From ZC4RG17 sp036259475 (GTDB lineage: Bacteria > Actinomycetota > Acidimicrobiia > Spongiisociales > ZC4RG35), in contig DATABS010000067.1 of NCBI GenBank assembly GCA_036259475.1, positions 1 to 47,985 of the forward strand: a stretch of DNA of 47,985 bases. Reading direction: 5' to 3'. This document shows positions 22,733 to 30,403 of the stretch, piece by piece. Numbering within the stretch: the first letter of the stretch is position 1; each line of letters starts with the position of its first letter. A program made the translations under genes and the position numbers. The notes beneath the pieces are model-generated. The model made no database searches and was not told the DNA's origin. It saw only the letters and a program-made list of their open reading frames with translations.

Positions 22733-23937
22733 CCACGACCACCACCGAACCCCCCGAGGCGCCGCCCCCCGAGCCGCCCTCGCCGATGGAGTCGGCCGCT
22801 GGCGTGGGCGACTCCCTCGCCCGCTCCCTCCTCGTCCCGGCGCTGGCGGTGGTGGCTGCGTTGGTAATCGGTGCCCTCATCATCGCTCTGACCGACGTCA
22901 CCCTCGTTCCCCAGCTGTTCAGCGACCTCGGCCCCACCCTTGCGGCGATGGGGCGTGAGGTCCTCAGTGCTTACCGGGCCCTGTTCCGGGGGGCGGTGGG
23001 CTCGGTGTACGCCATCTCCGAGACGTTGTTCGCCACCACCCCGCTGCTGCTGGCCAGCCTGGGCGTCGCCCTCGGCTTCCGGGCCGGCCTATTCAATATC
23101 GGCGCCCAGGGTCAGATGTTGATCGGCGGCATGCTGGCCGCTCTCCTCGGCATCTATCTGGACCTGCCCGGTCCCATCCACATCATCGTCTGCATCCTTG
23201 GCGGCATCGTGGGCGGTGTCGTATGGGGCGGAATCGCCGGCCTCCTCAAGGCCCGTACCGGTGCTCACGAGGTCATCACCACGATCATGTTCAACTTCGT
23301 GGCCATCTACTTGGCCCAATGGCTGCTCACCATCCCCCTGTTCCAGGAAGCGGGCCGCAACAATCCCGTGTCTAAGCCACTGCAACCGAGCGCCGTCTTG
23401 TCGCCGCTGTTCGGCTCCACCTACCGGGTGACCATCGGCTTTCTGATCGCGGTGGCGATGGTGTTCGTGGTGCATTGGCTTCTGTTCCGGTCGTCGTTCG
23501 GCTTCGAGTTCCGGGCCATCGGTCTCAACCCGGAAGCGGGCGCCTATGCTGGCATGGGCGTCGTGTCGTCGGTGGTGCTGGCCATGGGTCTGGCAGGGGG
23601 ACTGGCGGGAATGGCCGGAGCCACCCAGCTCATGAGCCTCGCCCCGTTCAAGGCGACGGTGGCTCTGCCCGGGTCGGTCGGCTTCGACGCCATCACCGTG
23701 GCGCTGCTGGGCCGGTCCCATCCCGTCGGTGTCCTGTGGGCGTCGCTCCTGTTCGGGGCACTCAAGGCGGGGGGGCGAGAGATGCAGGGAGCGGCTCAGA
23801 TCCCCCTCGACCTCGTAACCGTCCTCCAGGCCCTGATCGTGATCTTCATCGCCGCTCCCGCCCTGGTGAAGGCGATCTTCCGCCTCAGGGGCGAGGCTGA
23901 GCGACCGGCCCAGCTATCCAAGGGGTGGGGCTCATGA
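22729..23937 (+). CDS. ABC transporter permease, nucleoside type (YufP/NupB-like)
   Basis: The 402-residue membrane protein belongs to the BPD_transp_2 family. After a Pro/Glu-rich cytoplasmic N-terminus it has about nine helices; family signatures are TTPLLLASLGVALGFRAGLFNIGAQGQMLIGG, seen in two pieces (the GLFNIGAQGQ core), TGAHEVITTIMFNFVA and FRAIGLNPEAGAYAGM (coupling helix). The ATG overlaps the ATPase stop by 4 bp and the next permease begins inside its stop, so the three genes form one coupled unit serving the BMP-family binding protein. Confidence 0.92.
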   Translation: MTTTTTEPPEAPPPEPPSPMESAAGVGDSLARSLLVPALAVVAALVIGALIIALTDVTLVPQLFSDLGPTLAAMGREVLSAYRALFRGAVGSVYAISETLFATTPLLLASLGVALGFRAGLFNIGAQGQMLIGGMLAALLGIYLDLPGPIHIIVCILGGIVGGVVWGGIAGLLKARTGAHEVITTIMFNFVAIYLAQWLLTIPLFQEAGRNNPVSKPLQPSAVLSPLFGSTYRVTIGFLIAVAMVFVVHWLLFRSSFGFEFRAIGLNPEAGAYAGMGVVSSVVLAMGLAGGLAGMAGATQLMSLAPFKATVALPGSVGFDAITVALLGRSHPVGVLWASLLFGALKAGGREMQGAAQIPLDLVTVLQALIVIFIAAPALVKAIFRLRGEAERPAQLSKGWGS

Positions 23938-25217
23938 CGGCCACCCTCGAAGAGAAGGTCGAAGGCGAGCCCACCCTCACCCGGCGGACCAAGGACGACC
24001 GCCGGGCCACCATCATCGGCTGGGTACTCCTGGCCCTGGGAGCGGTGGTGTTCGGAGTGTTCGCCATGGGCGCCCCCGCCGGCGAAAGAGCCACGTTCGG
24101 GCTGAGCCTTCCTGCCGACCGGTTCAAGGGCTTGGAGTGGAGCTTCGACGCCCGGATAGTCAACATCATTATCGCCGTGGTGCTGGTGTTGCTCGGCGCC
24201 GACCGGCTGCGGCGAACCCGGCTCCGCTGGACCAACCGGATCCTGGCGGTGAGTCTGGCCCTGTTCGTGGTCGCCTTCCTGGCGTGGGCGGCGGCGGGCA
24301 GCTCTTTCAGCATGGTCGGAATGCTGCGCTCGACGGTGATCGCCGCCGTCGTGATCACCCTCGGGGCGTTGACCGGCCTGATGTGCGAGCGGGCCGGAAT
24401 CATCAACATCGGCATCGAGGGCCAACTCCTCACGGCCGCCTTTGTCGCTGTGATCATGTCGAGCGCCTTCGGGACCTGGGCCGGGGTGCTCGGGGCGATG
24501 GCGGCGTCGGCACTCCTCGGGCTGGTGATGGCCTGGCTGGCCATCAGGTTCCGTGTCGACCAGATCATCGTCGGGGTGGTCATCAACATATTTGCCCTCG
24601 GCCTCACCTCCTTCCTGGCCAGCCGGGTCCTCTCCGAGGCCCAGGACCTCAACGCCCCCGCCCGGGTGTCGTCGATCCGGATCCCAATCCTGGCGGACAT
24701 CCCGGTCATCGGCCCGATGTTCTTCGACCACACCTTCTTCGTGTATGGCATGCTCTTACTCGCCTTCGGCCTCCAGTTCGCACTTTTCCGCACCCGGTGG
24801 GGACTGCGGGCCCGGTCGGTGGGCGAGCACCCACGGGCCGCCGATACGTTGGGTATCAACGTGTGGCGCATCCAGTACCGCAACGTCATCCTCGGCGGGC
24901 TCATTGCCGGCTTCGGCGGCGCCTTCCTGTCCATTTCCCAGGTGGCCCGGTTCGAGGAGAACATGACCGGCGGCATCGGGTTCATCGGGCTGGCCGCCAT
25001 GATCTTTGGGCGCTGGATGCCGCTCGGCGCTCTAGCCGCTGGCCTCGTCTTCGGTTTTTCCGGGGCGCTCGCCCAGAAGGTGGCCATCCTCGGTACTGGC
25101 ATCCCCTCGGAGTTCATGCTGATGGTCCCATACCTGGCAACCGTCATCGTGGTGGCCGGTGTCATCGGCCGGGCCCGCCCGCCCGCCGCCGACGGACAGC
25201 CCTACATAAAGGAGTAG
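23934..25217 (+). CDS. ABC transporter permease, nucleoside type (YufQ/NupC-like)
   Basis: The second BPD_transp_2 permease (427 aa) completes the importer. It has a longer N-terminal extension with three or four extra helices before the core signatures TLGALTGLMCERAGIINIGI, EGQLLTAAFVAV, FRVDQIIVGVVINIFALG and RARSVGEHPRAADTLGI (coupling helix). The ATG at 23934 overlaps the previous stop (ATGA), and a GTG nine bases upstream is less likely. It is the last gene of the locus; the 3' end runs into a short spacer before a small lipoprotein-like ORF. Confidence 0.92.
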   Translation: MTATLEEKVEGEPTLTRRTKDDRRATIIGWVLLALGAVVFGVFAMGAPAGERATFGLSLPADRFKGLEWSFDARIVNIIIAVVLVLLGADRLRRTRLRWTNRILAVSLALFVVAFLAWAAAGSSFSMVGMLRSTVIAAVVITLGALTGLMCERAGIINIGIEGQLLTAAFVAVIMSSAFGTWAGVLGAMAASALLGLVMAWLAIRFRVDQIIVGVVINIFALGLTSFLASRVLSEAQDLNAPARVSSIRIPILADIPVIGPMFFDHTFFVYGMLLLAFGLQFALFRTRWGLRARSVGEHPRAADTLGINVWRIQYRNVILGGLIAGFGGAFLSISQVARFEENMTGGIGFIGLAAMIFGRWMPLGALAAGLVFGFSGALAQKVAILGTGIPSEFMLMVPYLATVIVVAGVIGRARPPAADGQPYIKE

Positions 25218-25285
25218 GGCGAACGGGTTAGGCCTCGGATGAGTCCAAGGATGGGGGTCTGCGATCCATCCGGAGGTGCAGAGCG

Positions 25286-25537
25286 ATGCGAATCGGTCGG
25301 CTCTTCGTTGTCGTGTTGCTGGTGGTTGCCGCCTGCACCGCCGAAAGGCTGACGCGTTTTGGTCCTAAGAAACCTCAGCCGCCCGTGGTGGGCGTGGTGG
25401 TCGTCTCGACGCCGGTCGTGTCGGTCGTGTCGTCCGGCTCTGTCGTGTCGCCCGGCGTCGTGGTGGGGCTGGGCCCCGTCGTCGCCGGCCGTCCGATCAC
25501 CTGGATCTCGTCGATCGCCAACTCGGTGAAGACCTGA
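25286..25537 (+). CDS. possible short lipoprotein overlapping the zinc-ribbon gene 3' end
   Basis: The ATG at 25286 has a good ribosome-binding site (CGGAGGTG, about 25270-25277) and encodes a convincing lipoprotein signal (MRIGRLFVVVLLVVAAC). After about 35 residues the frame runs through DNA that encodes, on the other strand, the Thr/Pro-rich tail of the zinc-ribbon protein, giving a Val/Ser-rich low-complexity end. Total 83 residues. It is either a real small lipoprotein whose 3' part overlaps a convergent gene by 163 bp, or the surviving 5' end of a lost gene. The N-terminal 35 residues look genuine; the rest may be chance read-through. Confidence 0.35.
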   Translation: MRIGRLFVVVLLVVAACTAERLTRFGPKKPQPPVVGVVVVSTPVVSVVSSGSVVSPGVVVGLGPVVAGRPITWISSIANSVKT

Positions 25538-26367
25538 CCGTCGATGAGCTGGGCGGGCCAGGCACTGTTCACTGTGATCGTCACCTGGTTGGTGTTGAGG
25601 GAGGCGAAGTCGATCGTCTGGGCGCCGGGGATGTTCTGGAGGTCGACCTGGGTGTCGGAGAGGCTGTCGTCGGACGAGATCGTCAGAGCCCGGGCCCGGT
25701 AGTTACGTTGGAAGCGGGTGTCGTCGTTGGTGATGTTCGACCAGAGGATGTGCGAGATCGCCACCGCGGTTCGGAACTGGATGGTGATGGTCAGCGTCTC
25801 GCCACTTGCCTCCAGCTCGTCCCAGTTGACCTGGTAGAGGGCGTCGGAGCCCGACGTGAGGTTGCTGCATACGAATGACCCGAGGCCTTCCACGGAACAA
25901 TTGACGTCCAGGGGATCGAGCACGTCGGGTTCCTCGACCTGGCGGGTGGTCGAGGTGCTCTCACCGGCGGCGACGCTCGTCTCGGTCGGTTCCTCCCCTC
26001 CGCTGAAGAGCTGGAAGAGCAGGGCGATGATGATGACGCCAAGGAGGAGCCCCCCGATGGCGATCACGGCTCTTACGCCCGCCGTCGCCTGGACGGCCGG
26101 CCGGGGAGCAGCGGGCAAAGGTCCCTGCGACAGCCGGGCGCCGCATTCCTCACAGTGACGGTTGCCGGGAGCGTTCTCGGCACCGCACGAGGGGCAGACG
26201 ACCGGCTCACGCGCCTGCGGCGGGGGTGTTTCTCCCAGTTCGAACCGCTCGTAGTCCTCCTCGTGATGCGGTTCGTCCTCATAACCGAGAAAATCTCCAC
26301 ATGTCGGGCAGAACTGCTCGCTGCTGTTCACGGTTGCCCCACAGTTCGGGCACACGTGCCTTGCCAC
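25375..26367 (-). CDS. zinc-ribbon membrane protein with extracytoplasmic beta domain
   Basis: The GTG at 26367 follows GGAAGGAG and puts the first zinc ribbon at the N-terminus. The 330-residue product carries two zinc-ribbon pairs (CPNC with CPTC; CPSC with CEEC), an acidic linker between them, one membrane helix (AVIAIGGLLLGVIIIALLF, about residues 100-120), a Thr/Ser linker, then an extracytoplasmic domain of about 160 residues that resembles a discoidin/F5-8C-like ligand-binding fold (TITIQFRTAVAISHILWSN, ALTISSDDS, DEIQVIGRP), and a Thr-Pro-Asp-rich tail. Proteins with N-terminal zinc ribbon, TM and this domain occur in actinobacteria; the ligand is unknown. It is divergent from a 43-residue membrane protein. 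Confidence 0.85.
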   Translation of the reverse strand: MARHVCPNCGATVNSSEQFCPTCGDFLGYEDEPHHEEDYERFELGETPPPQAREPVVCPSCGAENAPGNRHCEECGARLSQGPLPAAPRPAVQATAGVRAVIAIGGLLLGVIIIALLFQLFSGGEEPTETSVAAGESTSTTRQVEEPDVLDPLDVNCSVEGLGSFVCSNLTSGSDALYQVNWDELEASGETLTITIQFRTAVAISHILWSNITNDDTRFQRNYRARALTISSDDSLSDTQVDLQNIPGAQTIDFASLNTNQVTITVNSAWPAQLIDGQVFTELAIDEIQVIGRPATTGPSPTTTPGDTTEPDDTTDTTGVETTTTPTTGG

Positions 26368-26425
26368 CGTTCTCCTTCCGGTTGAGGAGTGCGCGACCGA
26401 ATCAATCGACCGCCGCTCCGCCCGG

Positions 26426-26431
26426 TATTCT
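26426..26431 (+). promoter_or_regulatory. -10 of the 43-residue membrane protein gene
   Basis: TATTCT lies 8 bases before the GTG at 26440, with no ribosome-binding site: leaderless arrangement. Confidence 0.5.
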
Positions 26432-26439
26432 GCCACGTC

Positions 26440-26571
26440 GTGCCGTTATCGCAGATCATCACCGCCGAACCATGGACGCCGGCGTCGATCGTCATGGGCT
26501 CGCTGCTCCTGATTGCGGTGGTCGCGCTGATCGTGTGGCTGGTACTTCGTTACGGCGGCCGCGGATCTTGA
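26440..26571 (+). CDS. 43-residue single-pass membrane protein
   Basis: The GTG at 26440 stands 8 bases after a TATTCT hexamer, which favours this start over an ATG at 26389. The peptide has a short polar N-terminus (PLSQIITAEPWTPAS), one hydrophobic helix (IVMGSLLLIAVVALIVWLVL) and a Gly/Arg tail (RYGGRGS), that is, a type of small membrane protein with a positively charged cytoplasmic end. It lies between the divergent zinc-ribbon gene and radA. Family unknown; small proteins of this kind often modulate a larger membrane complex, but nothing here shows the partner. Confidence 0.55.
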   Translation: MPLSQIITAEPWTPASIVMGSLLLIAVVALIVWLVLRYGGRGS

Positions 26572-26611
26572 GGCGGCCCCGATGCGCCTCAGGCGTGTCA
26601 CACCCGTCTTC

Positions 26612-26617
26612 TACGCT
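26612..26617 (+). promoter_or_regulatory. -10 of radA
   Basis: TACGCT lies 8 bases before the ATG at 26626; no ribosome-binding site (leaderless pattern). Confidence 0.5.
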
Positions 26618-26625
26618 GGCTTCTC

Positions 26626-27927
26626 ATGACCTTCAGATGTGACCACTGCGGGAGCGCTTCGGCGAAGTGGATGGGCTTCTGTCCGCAGTGTCTCATCCAA
26701 GAACCTCTCATCGAGGAGGCGCCGGCTCCCTCCCGGCGGTCGGCAAGGAACACCCCCGCCGCCCGCACGATCCCGCTGAGCGACGTCCGCTCCGACGACG
26801 CCATCCGTCTTCCCATCGGGATCGGAGAGTTCGACCGTGTCATGGGCGGCGGAGTGGTGTCCGGCTCGGTTGCGCTTCTCGGCGGAGAACCGGGGGTCGG
26901 CAAGTCAACGATCCTCCTGCAGGCGGCAGGAGCCCTCGCCGCCAAGGGCAAACAGGTTCTGATGGTCTCGGCAGAGGAGTCTGTCCAGCAGGTGGCGATG
27001 CGGGCGGAACGCCTCGGGATCGGTGGCGAGGGCATCACCCTCGTGGCCGACGACGATGTGGATCGTGTCCTGGCCGCCGCCGCGGAGGCGGCGCCGGACC
27101 TCGTCGTCGTCGACTCGATTCAGACGGTGGGAGCCACCGACGTCTCCGGATCGCCCGGAGGGGTGACGCAGATCCGGGAGAGCGCGGCCAGGCTGATCCG
27201 TTTCGCCAAGGACAACGGAGTGGCCACCGTGCTGGTGGGGCATGTCACCAAGGACGGCGGTATCGCCGGTCCCAAGCTCCTCGAGCACATGGTCGACGTC
27301 GTCCTCTACCTGGAGGGTGATCCCGACCGGGGCCTGCGCGCGTTGCGCTGCCTCAAGAACCGCTTCGGAGCTACGCACGTCGTCGGAGTGTTCGAAATGA
27401 CCGCCGACGGCCTGAGCGAGGTCGCCGACCCGTCGAAGGCATTCCTTTCCGATTGGGAGTCGAGTGTGCCCGGAACGATCGCCTTCCCGGCGGTGGAAGG
27501 GCGTCGCTCGGTGCTCGTGGAGATCCAGGCGCTGACCAATCCCACGCAGAATCCGCAGCCACGCCGCTCGGTGCGGGGAGTGGAATCTGCCCGGGTGCAC
27601 CAGATCCTCGCCGTGCTCGGCCGTCACGGGAAGGTGCGCACGGTCGGCGACGACGTCTATGTCAACGTCGTCGGTGGGTGGAGGGTCACCGAGCCCGGCT
27701 GCGACCTGCCCATCGCCCTGGCGATCGCCTCATCACTGCTCTACGTGCCACTGGGACCCGTGGCCGCGTGGGGCGAGGTCGGCCTGGCGGGCGAAGTCCG
27801 GCAGGTGCCTTACGACACCCGACGGCGCCAGGAGGCGGAACGGGTCGGGCTGGGAAGGATCGTCGCCCCCGACGGGCGAGGCAGTCTGCGCCTCGATCGG
27901 GCGCTGGCGGAGGCAGGCCTGTTGTAG
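26626..27927 (+). CDS. radA: DNA repair ATPase RadA (Sms)
   Basis: RadA (433 aa) is a hexameric helicase that extends and resolves recombination intermediates. Seen: N-terminal C4 zinc finger (CDHCG with CPQC), Walker A GGEPGVGKSTILLQAAG, Walker B DLVVVDSIQT, the RadA-specific KNRFG motif (LKNRFGATH), and the C-terminal Lon-protease-like domain (VYVNVVGGWRVTEPGCDLP). It precedes disA as in M. tuberculosis, where the two share a locus. The ATG at 26626 has a leaderless -10 rather than a Shine-Dalgarno. Confidence 0.96.
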   Translation: MTFRCDHCGSASAKWMGFCPQCLIQEPLIEEAPAPSRRSARNTPAARTIPLSDVRSDDAIRLPIGIGEFDRVMGGGVVSGSVALLGGEPGVGKSTILLQAAGALAAKGKQVLMVSAEESVQQVAMRAERLGIGGEGITLVADDDVDRVLAAAAEAAPDLVVVDSIQTVGATDVSGSPGGVTQIRESAARLIRFAKDNGVATVLVGHVTKDGGIAGPKLLEHMVDVVLYLEGDPDRGLRALRCLKNRFGATHVVGVFEMTADGLSEVADPSKAFLSDWESSVPGTIAFPAVEGRRSVLVEIQALTNPTQNPQPRRSVRGVESARVHQILAVLGRHGKVRTVGDDVYVNVVGGWRVTEPGCDLPIALAIASSLLYVPLGPVAAWGEVGLAGEVRQVPYDTRRRQEAERVGLGRIVAPDGRGSLRLDRALAEAGLL

Positions 27928-28017
27928 ACGCCCGGTCGACGTGGACCGGCGGCCGCCTGCCGTTGAGTCGGCGCCGGCCCCGTCCATGACGGAAATCCGA
28001 ACCCCTATGTGACCTGA

Positions 28018-28023
28018 TAGCCT
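28018..28023 (+). promoter_or_regulatory. -10 of disA
   Basis: TAGCCT ends 6 bases before the GTG at 28030; no ribosome-binding site. Confidence 0.45.
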
Positions 28024-28029
28024 GCGCCC

Positions 28030-29094
28030 GTGGGCGAAACTCCCTCCATCTACGAGATTCTCGAGAGGCTCGCCCCTGGAACACCGATGCGCCAGGCACT
28101 GGAACGGATCATCCAGGGCGGCAAAGGGGCGCTCGTAGTGCTGGGGGACGGGACGGAGGTACACGAGGCCAGCTCGGGCGGTTTCCGGCTCGACGGAGCC
28201 CTCTTCACCCCGGCACGCCTGGCGGAATTGGCCAAGATGGACGGGGGGATCATCCTCGACGACAAGCTCGACCGAATCACATCGGCCAACGTCCACTTCG
28301 TTCCAGACGGGACGATTCCCACCGACGAGACCGGGTCCCGCCACCGCACCGCCGACCGCATGGCCATCCAGACGAAACGGCCGGTCGTGGCAGTGAGCGA
28401 AGGCCGCAAGGTCGTCACCCTCTACTACGACGGTCAGAAGATCCAGCTCGACCGGCCCACCGAGGTGGCGGCCCGTGTGAACCAGGATCTGCAGACTCTC
28501 GACCGTCTCCGTCGACGACTCGACGACTCCGAGAACCGCCTGACGATGCTCGAGGTCACCGGGCTGGCCACTTTCCGCCCGGTGGCCACGCTCCTCCAGC
28601 GGACGGAGCTGGTCCGGCGGGTGGGGATATCGATCGAGCAGGAGACGGTGAGCCTCGGGGACGAGGGTGGCCTCATGTGGGTCCAGCTCGCCGACATGGT
28701 CCGCGGCGTCGAGCACATCCGCCAGGTGACGTTGATGGACTACGTCAAGCCGCGACGGGCGTCGGTGATCGCCAAAGCGGCGACCGCCCTCGCCGAGCTG
28801 AACGGCGGCGACCTCGAAGACCCGAGCAAGGTCGGCAAGTCGGTGGGGATGGGCGAGCTGGACGACACCGCCACCCCTCGAGGGTTCCGGCTTCTCTCCA
28901 AGGTGGGGCGGCTGCCGGATCACGTCCGCGAGGAGCTCGTGTCGCATTTCCGCAATTTCGACCGGCTACTCCACGCCAGCGTGGAGGAGCTGGAGCAGGT
29001 AGAAGGCATCGGCTCCTCCCGGGCTCACCAGCTCCGCAACTTCTTCGAGCGCCTGATGGCGGCGGCCCAGTCCTGGGATCCGGATCTGGATTGA
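28030..29094 (+). CDS. disA: DNA integrity scanning diadenylate cyclase
   Basis: DisA (354 aa) makes cyclic di-AMP from two ATP and scans DNA for branched structures. The N-terminal DAC domain (about 10-150) shows the motif region AKMDGGIILDD and SRHRTADRMAIQTKRPVVAVSEGRK, in parts; the invariant RHR is present, while the usual DGA triplet reads DGG. A helical spine follows (about 160-290), then a C-terminal helix-hairpin-helix domain (LEQVEGIGSSRAHQLRNFF). The GTG at 28030 matches the family N-terminus. The DGA-to-DGG change is conservative and should not abolish ATP binding. Location after radA is conserved. Confidence 0.95.
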   Translation: MGETPSIYEILERLAPGTPMRQALERIIQGGKGALVVLGDGTEVHEASSGGFRLDGALFTPARLAELAKMDGGIILDDKLDRITSANVHFVPDGTIPTDETGSRHRTADRMAIQTKRPVVAVSEGRKVVTLYYDGQKIQLDRPTEVAARVNQDLQTLDRLRRRLDDSENRLTMLEVTGLATFRPVATLLQRTELVRRVGISIEQETVSLGDEGGLMWVQLADMVRGVEHIRQVTLMDYVKPRRASVIAKAATALAELNGGDLEDPSKVGKSVGMGELDDTATPRGFRLLSKVGRLPDHVREELVSHFRNFDRLLHASVEELEQVEGIGSSRAHQLRNFFERLMAAAQSWDPDLD

Positions 29095-29108
29095 GGCGGA
29101 GGCATAGG

Positions 29109-29114
29109 TACACT
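29109..29114 (+). promoter_or_regulatory. candidate -10 of carD
   Basis: TACACT about 60 bases before the carD start; no clear -35. Confidence 0.4.
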
Positions 29115-29173
29115 CCGAGCGGTCGTCCCTAAACCCCCGTCGCGCCAATCACGACCGCGATCCTGACTTGACT

Positions 29174-29683
29174 ATGGCAAAGAAATCGAAGTTTTCGATC
29201 GGTGACAAGGTGGTCCATCCCCAGCATGGGGCGGCCACCATCGCCAAGAAGGTGAAGCAGGAGTTCAACGGCGAGAAGCGGGACTACTACGTGCTCGACA
29301 TCGCCACCGAGCAACTCACGGTCATGGTGCCCATGAACGCCATGGAGGACCTGATCCGCCCGGTCATCAGCAAGACGGCGGCCCGCAACGTTCTCAAGTC
29401 GCTCAGGGAGGATCCCGAGGAGGCCGGCTCCAACTGGAGCCGCTGGTACAAGGTCCTCAACGAGAAGATGACCTCAGGTGACATCTTTCAGGTGGCCGAA
29501 GTGGTCCGCGACCTGACGTTCGCCCAGCAGACCAAGGGAATCAGCCCGGCGCTGAAGCGGATGCTCTCCAAGGCTCGTCTCACCCTCACCTCCGAATTGG
29601 CCTTCTCGCTGCAGATCGACGACGAAGAAGCGACCAAGCGCCTCGACCGGGCGCTCCCGGTGATCGAAACCGCCGAGGACTGA
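29174..29683 (+). CDS. carD: CarD-family RNA-polymerase-binding transcription regulator
   Basis: CarD (169 aa) binds the RNA polymerase beta subunit and stabilises open complexes, notably at rRNA promoters. The N-terminal Tudor-like RID (FSIGDKVVHPQHGAATIAKK, YVLDIATEQLTVMVPM) is followed by the helical DNA-binding domain with the conserved Trp context (SNWSRWYKVLNEKM) and LTSELAFSLQ. The ATG at 29174 is preferred; a TTG two codons earlier is possible and no strong ribosome-binding site is seen. In M. tuberculosis carD is followed by ispD then ispF; here ispF follows after 9 bases and ispD is missing. Confidence 0.95.
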   Translation: MAKKSKFSIGDKVVHPQHGAATIAKKVKQEFNGEKRDYYVLDIATEQLTVMVPMNAMEDLIRPVISKTAARNVLKSLREDPEEAGSNWSRWYKVLNEKMTSGDIFQVAEVVRDLTFAQQTKGISPALKRMLSKARLTLTSELAFSLQIDDEEATKRLDRALPVIETAED

Positions 29684-29692
29684 GCCTCACTC

Positions 29693-30190
29693 ATGTACCT
29701 CGGAACCGACGTCCGGGTCGGCTGGGGATACGACGTCCACCGTTTGAATCGGCGCCCCCCACTGATCCTCGGTGGCGTGACCGTCGATGAGGAGCTCGGC
29801 GTGGAGGCAACCTCCGACGGCGATGTCCTCGCCCATGCCGTGGTCGACGCCGTGCTCGGGGCCGCCGGGCTGGGAGACATCGGCGAGCACTTCCCGTCCG
29901 ACGACCCGCGGTGGGAGGGCTCCGACTCCATGGCGATGGTGCGTCATGCCGCCATGGCCGCTCATGACGCCGGCTGGTACGTGGCCGGATGCGACGTCAC
30001 GGTGGTCGCCGAGACCATACGGATCGCTCCCCACCGCCAAGCGATCCGCCACAGCCTGGGCGATCGCCTGGGCGTGATCGAGCCCGACTCGATCTCGGTG
30101 AAGGCCACCACCACCGACGGCCTCGGCTTCATCGGCCGGGAGGAAGGTGTCGCCGTGACCGCCGTGGCCGTCCTCCGCTCACTGGACTAG
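29693..30190 (+). CDS. ispF: 2-C-methyl-D-erythritol 2,4-cyclodiphosphate synthase
   Basis: IspF (165 aa) cyclises CDP-ME-2-phosphate in the MEP isoprenoid pathway. It has the zinc-binding GYDVHRL, the active-site SDGDVLAHAVVDAVLGAAGLGDIG in two overlapping halves, HFPSDDP, and the C-terminal TTTDGLGFIGREEG with the conserved second metal/CMP-binding region. Nine bases separate it from carD, so it is probably cotranscribed. The methylerythritol pathway feeds the prenyl synthase encoded at 13034-14023. The usual partner ispD is absent from this window. Confidence 0.95.
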   Translation: MYLGTDVRVGWGYDVHRLNRRPPLILGGVTVDEELGVEATSDGDVLAHAVVDAVLGAAGLGDIGEHFPSDDPRWEGSDSMAMVRHAAMAAHDAGWYVAGCDVTVVAETIRIAPHRQAIRHSLGDRLGVIEPDSISVKATTTDGLGFIGREEGVAVTAVAVLRSLD

Positions 30191-30202
30191 TCCCGGACCG
30201 CG

Positions 30203-30234
30203 GGTACCAAGTGGTGAGTGGTGGGTATAGGTCG
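30203..30234. repeat. dispersed intergenic repeat, GGTACC/ACCACTT type, copy 1
   Basis: Contains GGTACCAAGTGGTGAGTGG then GTATAGGTCG. Its reverse complement (CGACCTAT, ACCACTTGGTACC) matches 43448-43473. Located between ispF and cysS. Confidence 0.55.
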
Positions 30235-30321
30235 CTCACCGTGTCGTGCGCCGACCGGTCTTCATGACTGATCTGTGTTGGGACGGTTCGTGGTCTCAGA
30301 GGATTGGCATCGCCGCAAGTC

Positions 30322-30342
30322 AGGTACCTACCACCTGGTACC
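30322..30342. repeat. GGTACC/ACCACCT repeat, copy 2
   Basis: AGGTACC, TACCACCT, GGTACC: a related unit flanked by two GGTACC hexamers, in the same ispF-cysS gap (30191-30403, otherwise without genes). Confidence 0.45.
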
Positions 30343-30390
30343 TCCTACTTCGTGCCGGATGACCCGACCCGGGTGCAACGACGGAAGCCG

Positions 30391-30396
30391 TACAAT
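30391..30396 (+). promoter_or_regulatory. -10 of cysS
   Basis: TACAAT ends 7 bases before the cysS ATG (30404), no ribosome-binding site: leaderless pattern. Confidence 0.55.
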
Positions 30397-30403
30397 CGGG
30401 CTG

